The translations under genes were made by a program, and so were the position numbers. Below are positions 22,118-33,322 of a stretch of DNA of 64,000 nucleotides, piece after piece (position 1 is the first letter of the stretch; each line of letters starts with the position of its first letter). Origin of the DNA: Primulina eburnea (taxonomy: Eukaryota; Streptophyta; Magnoliopsida; Lamiales; Gesneriaceae); contig NC_133114.1 in assembly GCF_022965805.1 (NCBI RefSeq), positions 7,522,261 to 7,586,260 on the forward strand, given 5' to 3'. The notes below the pieces were generated by a model, which was not told the DNA's origin, did not search any database, and worked only from the letters and a program-made list of their open reading frames with translations.

Positions 22118-22372
22118 ATCTGTAGCTCAAAAAGATTATTAACCCCAAACAAGAATTCTATTTCAGTCCTCCTCCGATCATCTTACTGCTGATCCAGAAT
22201 TGGCTCCAATTCATATTCAATAACACATGTTTCAAATCAATTCAGATAAACAAATAAACATGTATTATAAAGCAGTAAATCATGCTAGCAGTCAAAAGCA
22301 AGGAAAGAAACCTCATTCTACCCCGCTCACTAGCTCCTATCTCAAGGATCTATCGGCTCTGATACCACCTGT
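22118..22372 (-). other. D 5' internal leader with PBS
   Basis: Between gag start and LTR, read on the minus strand. The PBS TGGTATCAGAGC lies on the minus strand at 22356-22367. The rest is ordinary leader, similar to the leaders of B and F (for example the GAGCGGGGTAGA word). The ORF 22227-22424 is not a gene. Confidence 0.8.
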
Positions 22373-23795
22373 TGTGGGGACCCGGACGCTAATCATACTC
22401 ATAATCGTCATTGGGACTAATTAATCAATTATAAAACAGGGTCTAAATTTTTTTTTTAAAATGTGGAACATAGTGAAATCAAACTAAGATACAACTCAGT
22501 ATATAGTAAAGTACAAGTCCTGTACCGTCTACAAATCAGTACAAACTAAGGTTCAACATCTACTATCAAGTGTTCAAACCCTATATACAATCCAAGTCCG
22601 GAGCCTCCACTCTAATCACGATCTCTCCTCATCTCCTGGACCCTGAACCTGTCCCACCTGTTGTCAAGTACACATACAAACAAGACAACAGCCGGATAAC
22701 TCCGGTGAGAATAAATCCCAGTATAAATCAAAGAACATGCAGTCATATATTCAATACAAAGCATGAAACAGATAACAGTAATACATATCAAAATCAGAAA
22801 TGTAGACAATATCAATCTGTCGACAATACTCGTGACTCCACGATTCAGACTAAACTCAATCCTAGCCTAGGGATCCCGGTGTCCAGATGTGGCATTCCTA
22901 TATCGACAAACAGTAATAGAAAAGACTCCAGTTCTATCCAAGTCAATATAACCAAACATCCAGTGTCCAGACGCATCCGTCATAGACTATGGTCTATCGC
23001 CATATCTTGATACATCGTGCAATGTACCCGTGGTTACGTGCCACTATCAGGTACTTCTGTCACAAGATTACTCGTCTAATGCATGCTCCTATGACTCCAT
23101 AGAACAAGCATTTAAATCAAATCATTAAATACAATGATAAACAATTAATAAGTATGTGATTTAGGGAAACTCAAGTACATCCTACTTGAGTCGATGTCCC
23201 AATACACATTGACTTATACCTTTCGTTGCAGTTTCGGTCTGGAATTCAAACTCTGTCAATCCTTCAATCTGACAATGGTAATACCAATAATCTCATATCA
23301 ATATACCGTTCAAATTACTAACAATCTGATCAATTTGGATTTAATTCAAAATCAACGGCATAACGGTATAATCTCAGTATCCCCGTCAATACCAAATCAA
23401 CAGATATCAATTACAAATCATAACTCAAATCCATTACAATCTGTAATTCAATCACAATTCAAATCTGTCTGGTATAAATCAATATACCCTAACAATTCAT
23501 AACAATTCCATAATCAGTCCATTTCTCAATCTGACTTCGATTCTACGATGTCCAACATGTCAAGAACATCATATATGAATCCTATTCAATTCTGGCAATA
23601 TCATAATTTCAAAGCATGTCAAAACGTAGCAAAACTTACGTCCTGTAGTAGCCTGCGTTGATAGGAACACAGTACTGAAGTCAGATTACAATTCAGACGG
23701 ACGGATTTCTCAGAAAAGGCGTAAGGATTTTTCACAACTTCTCAGAGACTTTTCTCGATTCTACTCTCTCGTTTCTGAGGAATTCAATTGTTTGT

Positions 23796-23862
<67 letters not shown>

Positions 23863-24190
23863 CACGTACATGTAGCCACCCAAATGTCAAGTTTTCCTTT
23901 TGCATGGCTCGCGCTCGGGCGGTAATAAATTACCGCTCGAGCGCGACATCTTCTGTCCAACGCTCGGCGTATCGCACTTTGGCGCTCGGGCGGTTAAAAA
24001 CTACCGCCCGGGTGCCACACATTCTGCCCGAACATTTTCCTTGCTATCCACTGGCGCTCGAGCGGTCATAAACTACCGCTCGGGCGCCACTCTTTCTGCC
24101 CAAGTTTTCCGAATTTCACATGTAGTCTTATTTTCGTGTCCCGATTAATCCTTTCATAATCATATCAAATTATATATAAATAATTATCCC
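22373..24190 (-). repeat. D 5' LTR, truncated
   Basis: Reverse gypsy LTR beginning TGTGGGGACCCGGACG on the plus strand. The conserved hairpin block is at about 22639-22709. An (AT)n microsatellite at 23797-23860 occupies the TATA region, and palindromic units based on GCGCTCGGGCGGT lie at 23903-24095. The outer end, which should read GCCTTACA, is missing: after AATTATCCCGAGC the sequence continues as the copia leader K. The small ORFs inside have no conserved product. Confidence 0.8.
23797..23860. repeat. (AT)n microsatellite at the D LTR TATA position
   Basis: About 32 AT repeats, lying where B and A have a short TATA-like box relative to the palindrome array and the leader. Confidence 0.95.
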
Positions 24191-24347
24191 GAGCGGCCCG
24201 AAACGGGCAGCAACATGCTGCCCGAAACACCCCACAAAAGGCCTCGGTTTTTGGTTGCAAAAATTACACTCATGCGGTTAGAAATCGATCTCAATATAAT
24301 ATCTTGTAGTTGCTACACAAAATCGTAACCATAGCTCGGATACCACT
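24188..24347 (-). other. K leader and PBS (reverse copia)
   Basis: Reverse of the R3 leader (1226-1400): shares AAAACCGAGGCCTT-like and GGGCAGC words. The PBS on the minus strand, TGGTATCCGAGC (24334-24345), has one mismatch to the initiator-Met type. Internal genes of K are missing because D adjoins here. Confidence 0.7.
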
Positions 24348-24544
24348 TGAAAGGGGATCGGTTACGGTGACCGGAAGCGCAACGGAAGTTCAAAATTTTA
24401 TTTTTTTGTAGAAAATTTCGGCCACCTCATGAAATGTGTAGCAAATACAATAAAACACAAAAATGACATTCATAGTGTGTTTAGAAATGTACCTATCAAT
24501 CTCGTAAGATTGATGATGGCTCCAACTAAGATGTAAACACCTTA
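24348..24544 (-). repeat. K LTR (reverse copia), 3' end portion
   Basis: Starts TGAAAGGGGATCGG on the plus strand, which is the LTR 3' end on the minus strand. The LTR continues at 33323 after element A. The last bases, CCTTA (24540-24544), are the left TSD of A. Confidence 0.8.
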
Positions 24545-24643
24545 TGTAAGGCTCGAGAATTATCCGTGTCATCGATGTGAGAATTGAAGAAGATTATGCA
24601 TGACATGAAAAATGTGAATTTGAGCAGCAGGGCCGAAGCCACA

Positions 24644-24870
24644 CCGCACCCGCGGTGTTAGAGATACAGCACCCGCGGTGCATTGGGAGGAAATTGGTGA
24701 AATTGTGCGAACAGACACCGCACCCGCGGTGCTAGCACAACCGCACCCGCGGTGTGAGACCGCACCCGCGGTCATGTAAGGACCGCACCCGCGGTCTAAG
24801 AATTTCAGAAAATATTCTGGCTGCCGAGAGCTCAGCGCACCCGCGCTCTTACACTGCCGCACCCGCGGTG
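24644..24870. repeat. CCGCACCCGCGGT array in A 5' LTR
   Basis: About eight copies of the 13-bp motif, some varied at the ends (CAGCACCCGCGGT, GCGCACCCGCGCT), ending about 50 bp before the TATA-like box. The 3' LTR copy is at 31472-31698. Confidence 0.85.
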
Positions 24871-25827
24871 CTGCATGCAGAAGTGCCACCTTTGTTTGTG
24901 CTTATGACACATGGCATGTATATATATAGAGTCTCATGCTGATTCATTCTTCTCCATTTTCAGTAGAGAGAACCGAGAGCTCCTTTCAAAATTCCTCAAG
25001 TCCCTCATGGCTTTGAATTGAGCTTGTACAAAATTCATCCATCCAAATTTTGAGATAAGTGGGGATTATCGATCCTTGTATCGTTGGCTACGAAAGGACG
25101 TAAGTTTCTTACATTTACAGCATGTTTCGAAAATTATGTGTTGGAAGAATTCAGATTTGACATAGATTATGTGTTCTTGATATACTAAGCATCGTAGAAA
25201 CGTAAACGGATCGAATTTCAGACGCCGTATGCTATACGTTCGATTTTCCAGCATGTGTGGATCGAGTAAATACAGATTTCAGTATGTATGTTGATGTTTA
25301 GATGAGATTATGAGTATTGAGGTTAATCGATTATTGTGATATTGAGATTGAGGTATCGGTATTGAGAATTACGCCGTTATGCCGTCGATTTGTACCGAGA
25401 TTTATTATTGATTTGTATATATGATTCTTTGAGTTAGAGATTGATATTGGGTGTCTATACATTGCCGTTTCAGATTTGAGGTGACAGGTTTGACATTTGA
25501 TTCGAGATCTCGACAGACAGTGCGACAAGAAAGGTATAATTCATGTGGTCACGGGATTGCACAACTCGATTCAGATTTGATACGAGTTTCCCTAAATCAC
25601 ATACTAGATTGTTATTACATTGATTATGTAATGCCTTGTTTATTGATTTATATTCGAGTCCTGAGATAGGAGAGATTGGCAGACTTGTCAAAACTAGACG
25701 TTTCGGTGTATCGACGCATAGGAGCAGATTTGCTATATGTGTAGACCCTCGATACAGAGTTGACCGAAGTCTAGGAATAAGACGTACCGTTGCCCCGAGT
25801 GGTTGGGTAGGTGACAGACCGTCTTAT

Positions 25828-26073
25828 TCACACCGGGATCCCTAGATTAGAAAAGAGTCAAGTCAAGATTTGAATGTTGAATACAGATTTGTATTCTTCT
25901 ACATGTTTAGATTTTATTCATGTTACTTGATTTATGCTATGCATTTGTACTCACACCGGGATCCCTAGATTAGAAATGAGTCGAGTCAAGATTTGAATGT
26001 TGAATACAGATTTGTATTCTTCTACATGTTTAGATTTATATTCATGTTACTTGATTTATGCTATGCATTTGTA
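25828..26073. repeat. 123-bp tandem duplication in A 5' LTR
   Basis: The block starting TCACACCGGGATCCCTAG at 25828 recurs at 25951 with only a few differences. It is present in both LTRs, so it arose before this insertion. Confidence 0.85.
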
Positions 26074-26122
26074 TATGATATTTACATTGCATGCATCCAT
26101 GTTTTATACTGGGATATGTTCT

Positions 26123-26191
26123 CACCGGAGTTATCCGGCTGTTGTCGTGTCTGTATGTGTGCATGGCAACAGGTGGGGCAGGATCAGGGTC
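26123..26191 (+). promoter_or_regulatory. Conserved LTR hairpin block (A)
   Basis: CTGTTGTC (26139-26146) pairs with GGCAACAG (26165-26172); one pair becomes G-U in RNA, so the stem is kept. It is preceded by the palindrome CCGGAGTTATCCGG. Confidence 0.6.
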
Positions 26192-26499
26192 ACGACGAGG
26201 AAGAGAGAGTTGATAGCGTGGAGATGCCGGGTGTAGCAGAAGACTTCTGATGTTGTACTAGTAATTTTATGTTGATGCTAGAGATGTTATGTTGTTATTG
26301 TAACATGTATAACAAGTAAGGCTACTAGATCATGTTATGTAATAGTCGTTGACTCATGTTTGTTTTAAATAAAAATGAGACGCTTTATGTTAACATTCGA
26401 TTTAATGTTAGAAAGCGAAAAATTTTGACCCGCCATTTATAATAAAGATCCAATTAAATCCCAAAAGAATTGAGTTAGAACCCGGGTCCCCACAACAGG

Positions 26500-26511
26500 T
26501 GGTATCAGAGC
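26500..26511 (+). promoter_or_regulatory. A primer binding site
   Basis: TGGTATCAGAGC, five bases after the LTR end, initiator-Met type. Confidence 0.9.
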
Positions 26512-26749
26512 AGTAGGTTCATTAGACTGAAATAGAATAGAATGAGCGGGGTAGATCGAGTCATCTTCCTTGCTTTTGCGATGCTAGCATGGTTTATTGC
26601 TTTCCCTATTATATGTTGTTGTATTATCTGAATTGAGTTACAGCATTTCAAGCCTGAATCAGAACCGATTCTCGATCAGAGGTTATGATCAGAGGAGGGC
26701 TGAGACAGATGATATTGATTATGTACTAATCAGTTTGATAATCAGATTT

Positions 26750-29700
26750 ATGCCGCCTAGACGAGTGCCACAGCCAGAGCAGGGTAGCACATCAGGTGTA
26801 CAGATGGATGTTACCGCTACACCGATGGAGACTTTATTGAAGAGATTCCAGTCTTTCCATCCGCCTACCCTGAAGGGCACAGAGAGTGCAGTAGAGTGCG
26901 AGAGTTGGCTCGATGATATCGAGATGCTGTTTGAGTCTTTGGCTTACACTGACGAACGACGTGTGAAGTTGATAGGCCATCAGATGCAAGAGGTTGCCAA
27001 GAGCTGGTGGTTGACTACGAAGAGAGCCTTGGAGCACCGAGGCATTGATATCACGTGGAAAATCTTCAAAGATGAGTTCTATCAGCGCTTCTTTCCCGTT
27101 TCGTACCGGAAAGACAAGGGAGCTGAATTCGCGAATCTGAAGCAGGGACAGTGGAACATCGAGGAGTATGTTGCTAAATTTTCTGCATTGCTACGATTTG
27201 CACCTCATGTGGCCGGAAACAACGAGGCAGTGGCCGATCAGTTCATCAACGGGCTGAATCCCGATGTCTTTACTTTGGTGAACACGGGCCGGCTTAGTAC
27301 TTTTTCAGAGGCACTGAACCGAGCGAAGGGAGCAGAGGCTGGCTTGATCAGGCAGCGAGGAGCTTCCTACGGTGTTCAGGGGCAGAGACCGCCACAGTCC
27401 ACGACCATACAGTTTCCACCACCTCCTCCTCGTTTTGACAGTGGAGCTAGTGGTAGTGGCAAGAAGGATTTTCTGAAGGCTAAGGGCAAACAGTTTAAGA
27501 AATCTGGGAGCAGTTCATCGAGTTCGAGTGGATCTCGACAGAGAGGTCAGGGTTCAGATTCCAGTGGTGTATACTGTGGTTCATGCGGAGGGCGACATGC
27601 TACGGAGCAGTGTCAAGGAGTTCTGGGACGCTGTAACATCTGTAGGCAACAGGGACATTTCGCCAGAGTTTGTCCCCAGAGAGGTGCACAACGATTCCAG
27701 AGCACAGGATCATCAGCACCAGCGCCACAGATGGAGAGACAGGCATCCTCTGTACACTCCTTTCAGCCACCCTCCACACAGACACAGCAGAGGCCAGGAG
27801 GTAGTCAGACGGTGAGTCAGCCTCCTCGACAGCAGGCACGTGTCTTTGCCTTGACAGAGGAGCAGGCGCAGGAGGCGCCAGATGACGTCATTGCAGGTAA
27901 TTGTTTCCTTTGTGGTTATCCTGCATATGTGTTGATAGACACAGGGGCATCGCATACATTCATATCTGAACATTTTGCATTGAGACATTCATTGCCTGTT
28001 GAGTCGATGTCGACAGTAGTGTCTATAGCTTCTCCGTTGGGAAGTGGTTTGATATCTGTGACTACTGTTAGACACTGTATGCTTCAGTTTGAGGGGCATG
28101 AGATTGATCTTGATTGTGTAGTACTTGGTTTAGCTGATTTTGACTGTATAGTTGGCATAGACATGTTGACCAAGTACAGGGCCACTGTAGATTGTTTCCA
28201 CAAGATTGTCAGATTCAGACCCGAAATGACAGACGAGTGGAAATTTTACGGCAAGGGTTCCAGATCTCGGATTCCCTTAGTATCTACTCTGACTATGAAT
28301 AGATTGCTTCAGAGAGGAGCAGAGGGCTTTCTCGTATATTCAGTAGACCTACTGAAGTCGAGCCCAGCATTGGCAGATTTGCCAGTGGTTTGCGAGTTTG
28401 CAGATGTTTTTCCTGATGAGATTCCAGGGTTGCCTCCAGTTCGAGAGGTTGATTTTAGCATAGACCTTGTGCCAGGCAGTGTTCCTATTTCAAGAGCTCC
28501 GTATAGGATGGCGCCTGTTGAACTGAAAGAGTTGAAAGCACAGTTGGAGGATCTTCTGTCCAAGGGATATATCAGACCCAGTGTATCACCTTGGGGTGCT
28601 CCGATGCTTTTTGTTAGAAAGAAAGATGGTTCGATGCGACTGTGTATTGATTATAGGCAGCTGAATAAGCCAACAGTGAAGAACAAGTATCCTTTGCCTC
28701 GCATCGACGACTTATTTGACCAGTTACAGGGATCTTCTGTATATTCGAAAATCGATTTGAGATCAGGGTATCATCAGCTCCGAGTTAGAGATGTTGATAT
28801 TCCGAAGACTGCATTCCGAACCAGGTATGGACACTACGAGTTTGTTGTTATGCCTTTCGGTTTGACGAATGCACCAGCGGTGTTTATGAGTCTGATGAAC
28901 CGCATTTTTCAGAGATATTTAGATGATTTTGTGATTGTGTTTATTGATGACATTTTGGTGTATTCGAAGAATTTGACTGAGCATGCAGATCACCTGAGAA
29001 TTGTGCTGAAGACTTTGCGACAGGAGCAGTTGTATGCTAAACTGTCCAAGTGTGAATTCTGGTTGCGACAGGTTGTCTTCTTGGGGCATATTATATCTGG
29101 AGATGGTATTGCGGTAGATCCGAGTAAAGTTGAGGCTGTGATCAGTTGGCCGAGACCGACTTCTGTGCCTGAGATACGCAGTTTCATGGGTCTAGCCGGG
29201 TATTATCGACGTTTTATTCGAGACTTCTCCAGTATAGCGAAGCCGATTACCCAGTTGACACAGAAGAACATGCCATTTGTGTGGTCAGAAGAGTGTGAGA
29301 GCAGTTTTGTTGAGCTGAAGAAGAGGCTGACTAGTGCGCCTGTCTTGACGATTCCATCAGGTACAGGTGAGTTCGTTGTATATTGTGATGCATCTCACAG
29401 AGGGCTTGGATGTGTTCTTATGCAGCGAGGGCACGTGATAGCGTACGCCTCTAGACAGCTGAAGCCACACGAGACTCGTTATCCGATTCATGATCTTGAA
29501 TTGGCGGCGATTGTATTTGCACTTAAGATCTGGCGTCATTATCTGTATGGCGAGAAATTTGAGATTTATTCCGATCATAAGAGCTTGAAGTATCTCTTTT
29601 CTCAGTCAGAGTTGAACATGAGGCAGCGACGATGGCTTGATTTGCTGAAAGATTTTGATTGCGAGATCAAGTACCATCCAGGAAAGTCGAATGCAGCGGC

Positions 29701-31075
29701 AGACGCCTTGAGTCGAAAGGTATGTTCTTTGTCCTTGTCGACTATAGGTGTATCGAGTTTAGTAGAAGATTGTTGCTTGTCTGGATTGACATTTGATATA
29801 GAGAATAGACCGTTGCGACTTACTGCGATTCAGATTGAGCCAGATCTGATTTTGAGGATCAAAGAAGCACAGAGGACTGATCTGAGCGTCCAGAGATCGA
29901 TTGATATGGTCAGAGCTGGTCATATATCAGAGTATCAGGTTAGAGATTCTGTTCTGTATGTGAATAACCGCTTAGTAGTGCCAGATGTTTCAGATTTGAG
30001 ACGACAGATTATGTCAGAGGCACACTGTAGCCGGTTCAGCATTCATCCTGGAGGCAGAAAGATGTACAATGACTTGAAGACGCAATTCTGGTGGAAGCAG
30101 ATGAAGACAGATATTGCAGAATTTGTGTCTAGATGTCTGAATTGCCAACAGGTGAAGGCAGAGAGGAAGAAGCCCGGGGGTTTACTTCAGAGTTTGTCTG
30201 TTCCTGAATGGAAATGGGACCACATTTCCATGGACTTCGTTACGAAGTTACCTCGATCGTCCCGGGGCAATGATTCGATTTGGGTCATCATTGACAGATT
30301 GACCAAATCTGCATGTTTCATTCCGTACAAGATGACCTATCGACACGATCAGATGGCAGAGTTGTATGTCAGAGAGGTCGTCAGATTGCATGGTGTGCCG
30401 AAATCGATCGTATCAGACCGGGATCCACGATTTACTTCTCACTTCTGGCACAGCTTGCAGCAGGCTTTGGGTACGACTTTACACCTGAGCACTGCTTATC
30501 ATCCCCAGACAGACGGACAGTCAGAGCGGACTATCCAGACTTTAGAAGATATGCTGAGAGCTGTAGTACTAGACTTTGGTACTAGTTGGCAGGATTCATT
30601 GCCGTTGTGTGAGTTTTCATACAACAACAGCTATCAGACGAGCATAGAGATGGCACCGTTCGAAGCTTTATACGGAAAGAAGTGTAGATCTCCGTTGTAC
30701 TGGGATGATATCTCTGAGGTACCAGAGTTGGGGCCTGATATGATTCGTGAGATGACCGAAAAAGTGAAAATCATTCAGAAGAGAATGAAGACGGCACAGG
30801 ATAGGCAAGCAAAGTACGCCAATATCAGACGCAGACCGTTAGTATTCGAACAGGGAGACAGAGTATTTTTGAAGATTTCACCTTTCAGAGGCGTGGTCAG
30901 ATTTGGCAAGCGTGGGAAGTTGTCTCCTAGATACGTCGGTCCGTACGAGATCCTTGAGAAGATTGGCGATCGAGCTTACAGACTTGCTCTTCCTCCTTCA
31001 TTATCTGATATACATGACGTTTTTCATGTATCGATGCTTCGCAGATATATGCCAGATGAGTCTCATGTCATTTAG
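26750..31075 (+). CDS. gag-pol: A Gag-Pol polyprotein (gag, protease, RT, RNase H, integrase)
   Basis: 1441 residues in one frame. The start is ATG 26750 ([12 protein letters not shown]), which aligns with gag starts in B, D, F and H; the 51 upstream open codons have no homology there. Gag core about 25-205; Cys cluster [13 protein letters not shown] (276-288); zinc knuckle [14 protein letters not shown] (295-308); protease DTGAS (397-401); RT with [15 protein letters not shown] (from about 625) and catalytic FIDD (731-734); RNase H from YCDAS (about 878) to ADALSR (about 987); integrase H2C2 domain from His 1092; catalytic Asp 1162, Asp 1223 and Glu 1259 with D-35-E spacing. The end, [20 protein letters not shown] and [17 protein letters not shown], is typical of Tekay/Del chromoviruses. 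The protein would form particles, copy the RNA to DNA and insert it. The frame stops at TAG 31073-31075, just before a chromodomain. Confidence 0.95.
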   Translation: MPPRRVPQPEQGSTSGVQMDVTATPMETLLKRFQSFHPPTLKGTESAVECESWLDDIEMLFESLAYTDERRVKLIGHQMQEVAKSWWLTTKRALEHRGIDITWKIFKDEFYQRFFPVSYRKDKGAEFANLKQGQWNIEEYVAKFSALLRFAPHVAGNNEAVADQFINGLNPDVFTLVNTGRLSTFSEALNRAKGAEAGLIRQRGASYGVQGQRPPQSTTIQFPPPPPRFDSGASGSGKKDFLKAKGKQFKKSGSSSSSSSGSRQRGQGSDSSGVYCGSCGGRHATEQCQGVLGRCNICRQQGHFARVCPQRGAQRFQSTGSSAPAPQMERQASSVHSFQPPSTQTQQRPGGSQTVSQPPRQQARVFALTEEQAQEAPDDVIAGNCFLCGYPAYVLIDTGASHTFISEHFALRHSLPVESMSTVVSIASPLGSGLISVTTVRHCMLQFEGHEIDLDCVVLGLADFDCIVGIDMLTKYRATVDCFHKIVRFRPEMTDEWKFYGKGSRSRIPLVSTLTMNRLLQRGAEGFLVYSVDLLKSSPALADLPVVCEFADVFPDEIPGLPPVREVDFSIDLVPGSVPISRAPYRMAPVELKELKAQLEDLLSKGYIRPSVSPWGAPMLFVRKKDGSMRLCIDYRQLNKPTVKNKYPLPRIDDLFDQLQGSSVYSKIDLRSGYHQLRVRDVDIPKTAFRTRYGHYEFVVMPFGLTNAPAVFMSLMNRIFQRYLDDFVIVFIDDILVYSKNLTEHADHLRIVLKTLRQEQLYAKLSKCEFWLRQVVFLGHIISGDGIAVDPSKVEAVISWPRPTSVPEIRSFMGLAGYYRRFIRDFSSIAKPITQLTQKNMPFVWSEECESSFVELKKRLTSAPVLTIPSGTGEFVVYCDASHRGLGCVLMQRGHVIAYASRQLKPHETRYPIHDLELAAIVFALKIWRHYLYGEKFEIYSDHKSLKYLFSQSELNMRQRRWLDLLKDFDCEIKYHPGKSNAAADALSRKVCSLSLSTIGVSSLVEDCCLSGLTFDIENRPLRLTAIQIEPDLILRIKEAQRTDLSVQRSIDMVRAGHISEYQVRDSVLYVNNRLVVPDVSDLRRQIMSEAHCSRFSIHPGGRKMYNDLKTQFWWKQMKTDIAEFVSRCLNCQQVKAERKKPGGLLQSLSVPEWKWDHISMDFVTKLPRSSRGNDSIWVIIDRLTKSACFIPYKMTYRHDQMAELYVREVVRLHGVPKSIVSDRDPRFTSHFWHSLQQALGTTLHLSTAYHPQTDGQSERTIQTLEDMLRAVVLDFGTSWQDSLPLCEFSYNNSYQTSIEMAPFEALYGKKCRSPLYWDDISEVPELGPDMIREMTEKVKIIQKRMKTAQDRQAKYANIRRRPLVFEQGDRVFLKISPFRGVVRFGKRGKLSPRYVGPYEILEKIGDRAYRLALPPSLSDIHDVFHVSMLRRYMPDESHVI

Positions 31076-31270
31076 CCTGACGAAGCCGAGTTAGATCAAA
31101 CTTTGAGCTACGTCGAGCAACCGATACAGATTCTGGATCGGAAGGAAAAGAAGCTTAGAACCAAGACCATTCCGCTTGTGAAGGTTCAATGGAGTCGCCA
31201 TGGCATCGAGGAAGCAACTTGGGAGACGGAGTCTGAGATGAGACAGAGGCATCCCGAGCTATTCTTATGA
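31076..31270 (+). pseudogene. A chromodomain segment after an in-frame stop
   Basis: In the same frame as Gag-Pol directly after the TAG: 64 codons containing QPIQILDRKEKKLRTKTIPL and then VKVQWSRHGIEEATWE, ending HPELFL and TGA (31268-31270). This is the integrase C-terminal chromodomain of Tekay/Del chromoviruses, thought to direct insertion to heterochromatin. A one-base change (probably GAG to TAG) would explain the stop. No other stop interrupts the element. Without readthrough, integrase lacks its chromodomain. There is no good in-frame start for separate translation. Confidence 0.85.
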
Positions 31271-31335
31271 TGTGAGTTTTTCTTCCCGCTTTGATTTTAC
31301 TGTTTTGTGTATACTAGTGTGATTACCGGTTTATA

Positions 31336-31351
31336 AGTTCGAGGACGAACT
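31336..31351 (+). promoter_or_regulatory. Stem-loop before the A polypurine tract
   Basis: AGTTCG, loop AGGA, CGAACT: a 6-bp stem. Same position and loop as in B, E and F. Confidence 0.7.
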
Positions 31352-31358
31352 ATTGTCT

Positions 31359-31372
31359 AAGAGGGGGAGAAA
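31359..31372 (+). promoter_or_regulatory. A polypurine tract
   Basis: AAGAGGGGGAGAAA directly before the 3' LTR. Confidence 0.9.
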
Positions 31373-33322
31373 TGTAAGGCTCGAGAATTATCCGTGTCAT
31401 AGATGTGAGAATTGAAGAAGATTATGCATGACATGAAAAATGTGAATTTGAGCAGTAGGGCCGAAGCCACACCGCACCCGCGGTGTTAGAGATACAGCAC
31501 CCGCGGTGCATTGGGAGGAAATTGGTGAAATTGTGCGAACAGACACCGCACCCGCGGTGCTAGCACAACCGCACCCGCGGTGTGAGACCGCACCCGCGGT
31601 CATGTAAGGACCGCACCCGCGGTCTAAGAATTTCAGAAAATATTCTGGCTGCCGAGAGCTCAGCGCACCCGCGCTCTTACACTGCCGCACCCGCGGTGCT
31701 GCATGCAGAAGTGCCACCTTTTTTTGTGCTTATGACACATGGCATGTATATATATAGAGTCTCATGCTGATTCATTCTTCTCCATTTTCAGTAGAGAGAA
31801 CCGAGAGCTCCTTTCAAAATTCCTCAAGTTCCTCATGGCTTTGAATTGAGCTTGTACAAAATTCATCCATCCAAATTTTGAGATAAGTGGGGATTATCGA
31901 TCCTTGTATCGTTGGCTACGAAAGGACGTAAGTTTCTTACATTTACAGCATGTTTCGAAAATTATGTGTTGGAAGAATTCAGATTTGACATAGATTATGT
32001 GTCCTTGATATACTAAGCATCGTAGAAACGTAAACGGATCGAATTTCAGACGCCGTATGCTATACGTTCGATTTTCCAGCATGTGTGGATCGAGTAAATA
32101 CAGATTTCAGTATGTATGTTGATGTTTAGATGAGATTATGAGTATTGAGGTTAATCGATTATTGTGATATTGAGATTGAGGTATCGGTATTGAGAATTAC
32201 GCCGTTATGCCGTCGATTTGTACCGAGATTTATTATTGATTTGTATATATGATTCTTTGAGTTAGAGATTGATATTGGGTGTCTATACATTGCCGTTTCA
32301 GATTTGAGGTGACAGGTTTGACATTTGATTCGAGATCTCGACAGACAGTGCGACAAGAAAGGTATAATTCATGTGGTCACGGGATTGCACAACTCGATTC
32401 AGATTTGATACGAGTTTCCCTAAATCACATACTAGATTGTTATTACATTGATTATGTAATGCCTTGTTTATTGATTTATATTCGAGTCCTGAGATAGGAG
32501 AGATTGGCAGACTTGTCAAAACTAGACGTTTCGGTGTATCGACGCATAGGAGCAGATTTGCTATATGTGTAGACCCTCGATACAGAGTTGACCGAAGTCT
32601 AGGAATAAGACGTACCGTTGCCCCGAGTGGTTGGGTAGGTGACAGACCGTCTTATTCACACCGGGATCCCTAGATTAGAAAAGAGTCAAGTCAAGATTTG
32701 AATGTTGAATACAGATTTGTATTCTTCTACATGTTTAAATTTTATTCATGTTACTTGATTTATGCTATGCATTTGTACTCACACCGGGATCCCTAGATTA
32801 GAAATGAGTCGAGTCAAGATTTGAATGTTGAATACAGATTTGTATTCTTCTACATGTTTAGATTTATATTCATGTTACTTGATTTATGCTATGCATTTGT
32901 ATATGATATTTACATTGCATGCATCCATGTTTTATACTGGGATATGTTCTCACCGGAGTTATCCGGCTGTTGTCGTGTCTGTATGTGTGCATGGCAACAG
33001 GTGGGGCAGGATCAGGGTCACGACGAGGAAGAGAGAGTTGATAGCGTGGAGATGCCGGGTGTAGCAGAAGACTTCTGATGTTGTACTAGTAATTTTATGT
33101 TGATGCTAGAGATGTTATGTTGTTATTGTAACATGTATAACAAGTAAGGCTACTAGATCATGTTATGTAATAGTCGTTGACTCATGTTTGTTTTAAATAA
33201 AAATGAGACGCTTTATGTTAACATTCGATTTAATGTTAGAAAGCGAAAAATTTTGACCCGCCATTTATAATAAAGATCCAATTAAATCCCAAAAGAATTG
33301 AGTTAGAACCCGGGTCCCCACA
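31373..33322 (+). repeat. A 3' LTR
   Basis: 1950 bp, the same length as the 5' LTR, with about six substitutions. It carries the same palindrome array (31472-31698), TATA region, 123-bp duplication and hairpin block. It ends GGGTCCCCACA, followed by TSD CCTTA. Confidence 0.95.

Larger units (their letters stand above)
24545..26494 (+). repeat. A 5' LTR
   Basis: Begins TGTAAGGCTCGAGAATTATC and ends CCCGGGTCCCCACA. It holds the CCGCACCCGCGGT array (24644-24870), a TATA-like box near 24919-24928, a 123-bp tandem duplication (25828-26073) and the conserved hairpin block (26123-26191). The small ORFs at 24569-26250 are LTR sequence. Confidence 0.95.
24545..33322 (+). mobile_element. A: full-length Ty3/gypsy chromovirus (Tekay/Del-like)
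   Basis: Complete structure: LTR (24545-26494), PBS (26500-26511), one long gag-pol frame (26750-31075), chromodomain segment (31076-31270), stem-loop, purine tract (31359-31372) and LTR (31373-33322). The perfect TSD CCTTA is at 24540-24544 and 33323-33327. The two 1950-bp LTRs differ at about six sites by my reading, so the insertion is young. This is the only element in the window with all pol domains in frame and the likeliest type of donor of enzymes for B, E and F. It sits inside copia LTR K. Confidence 0.95.
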
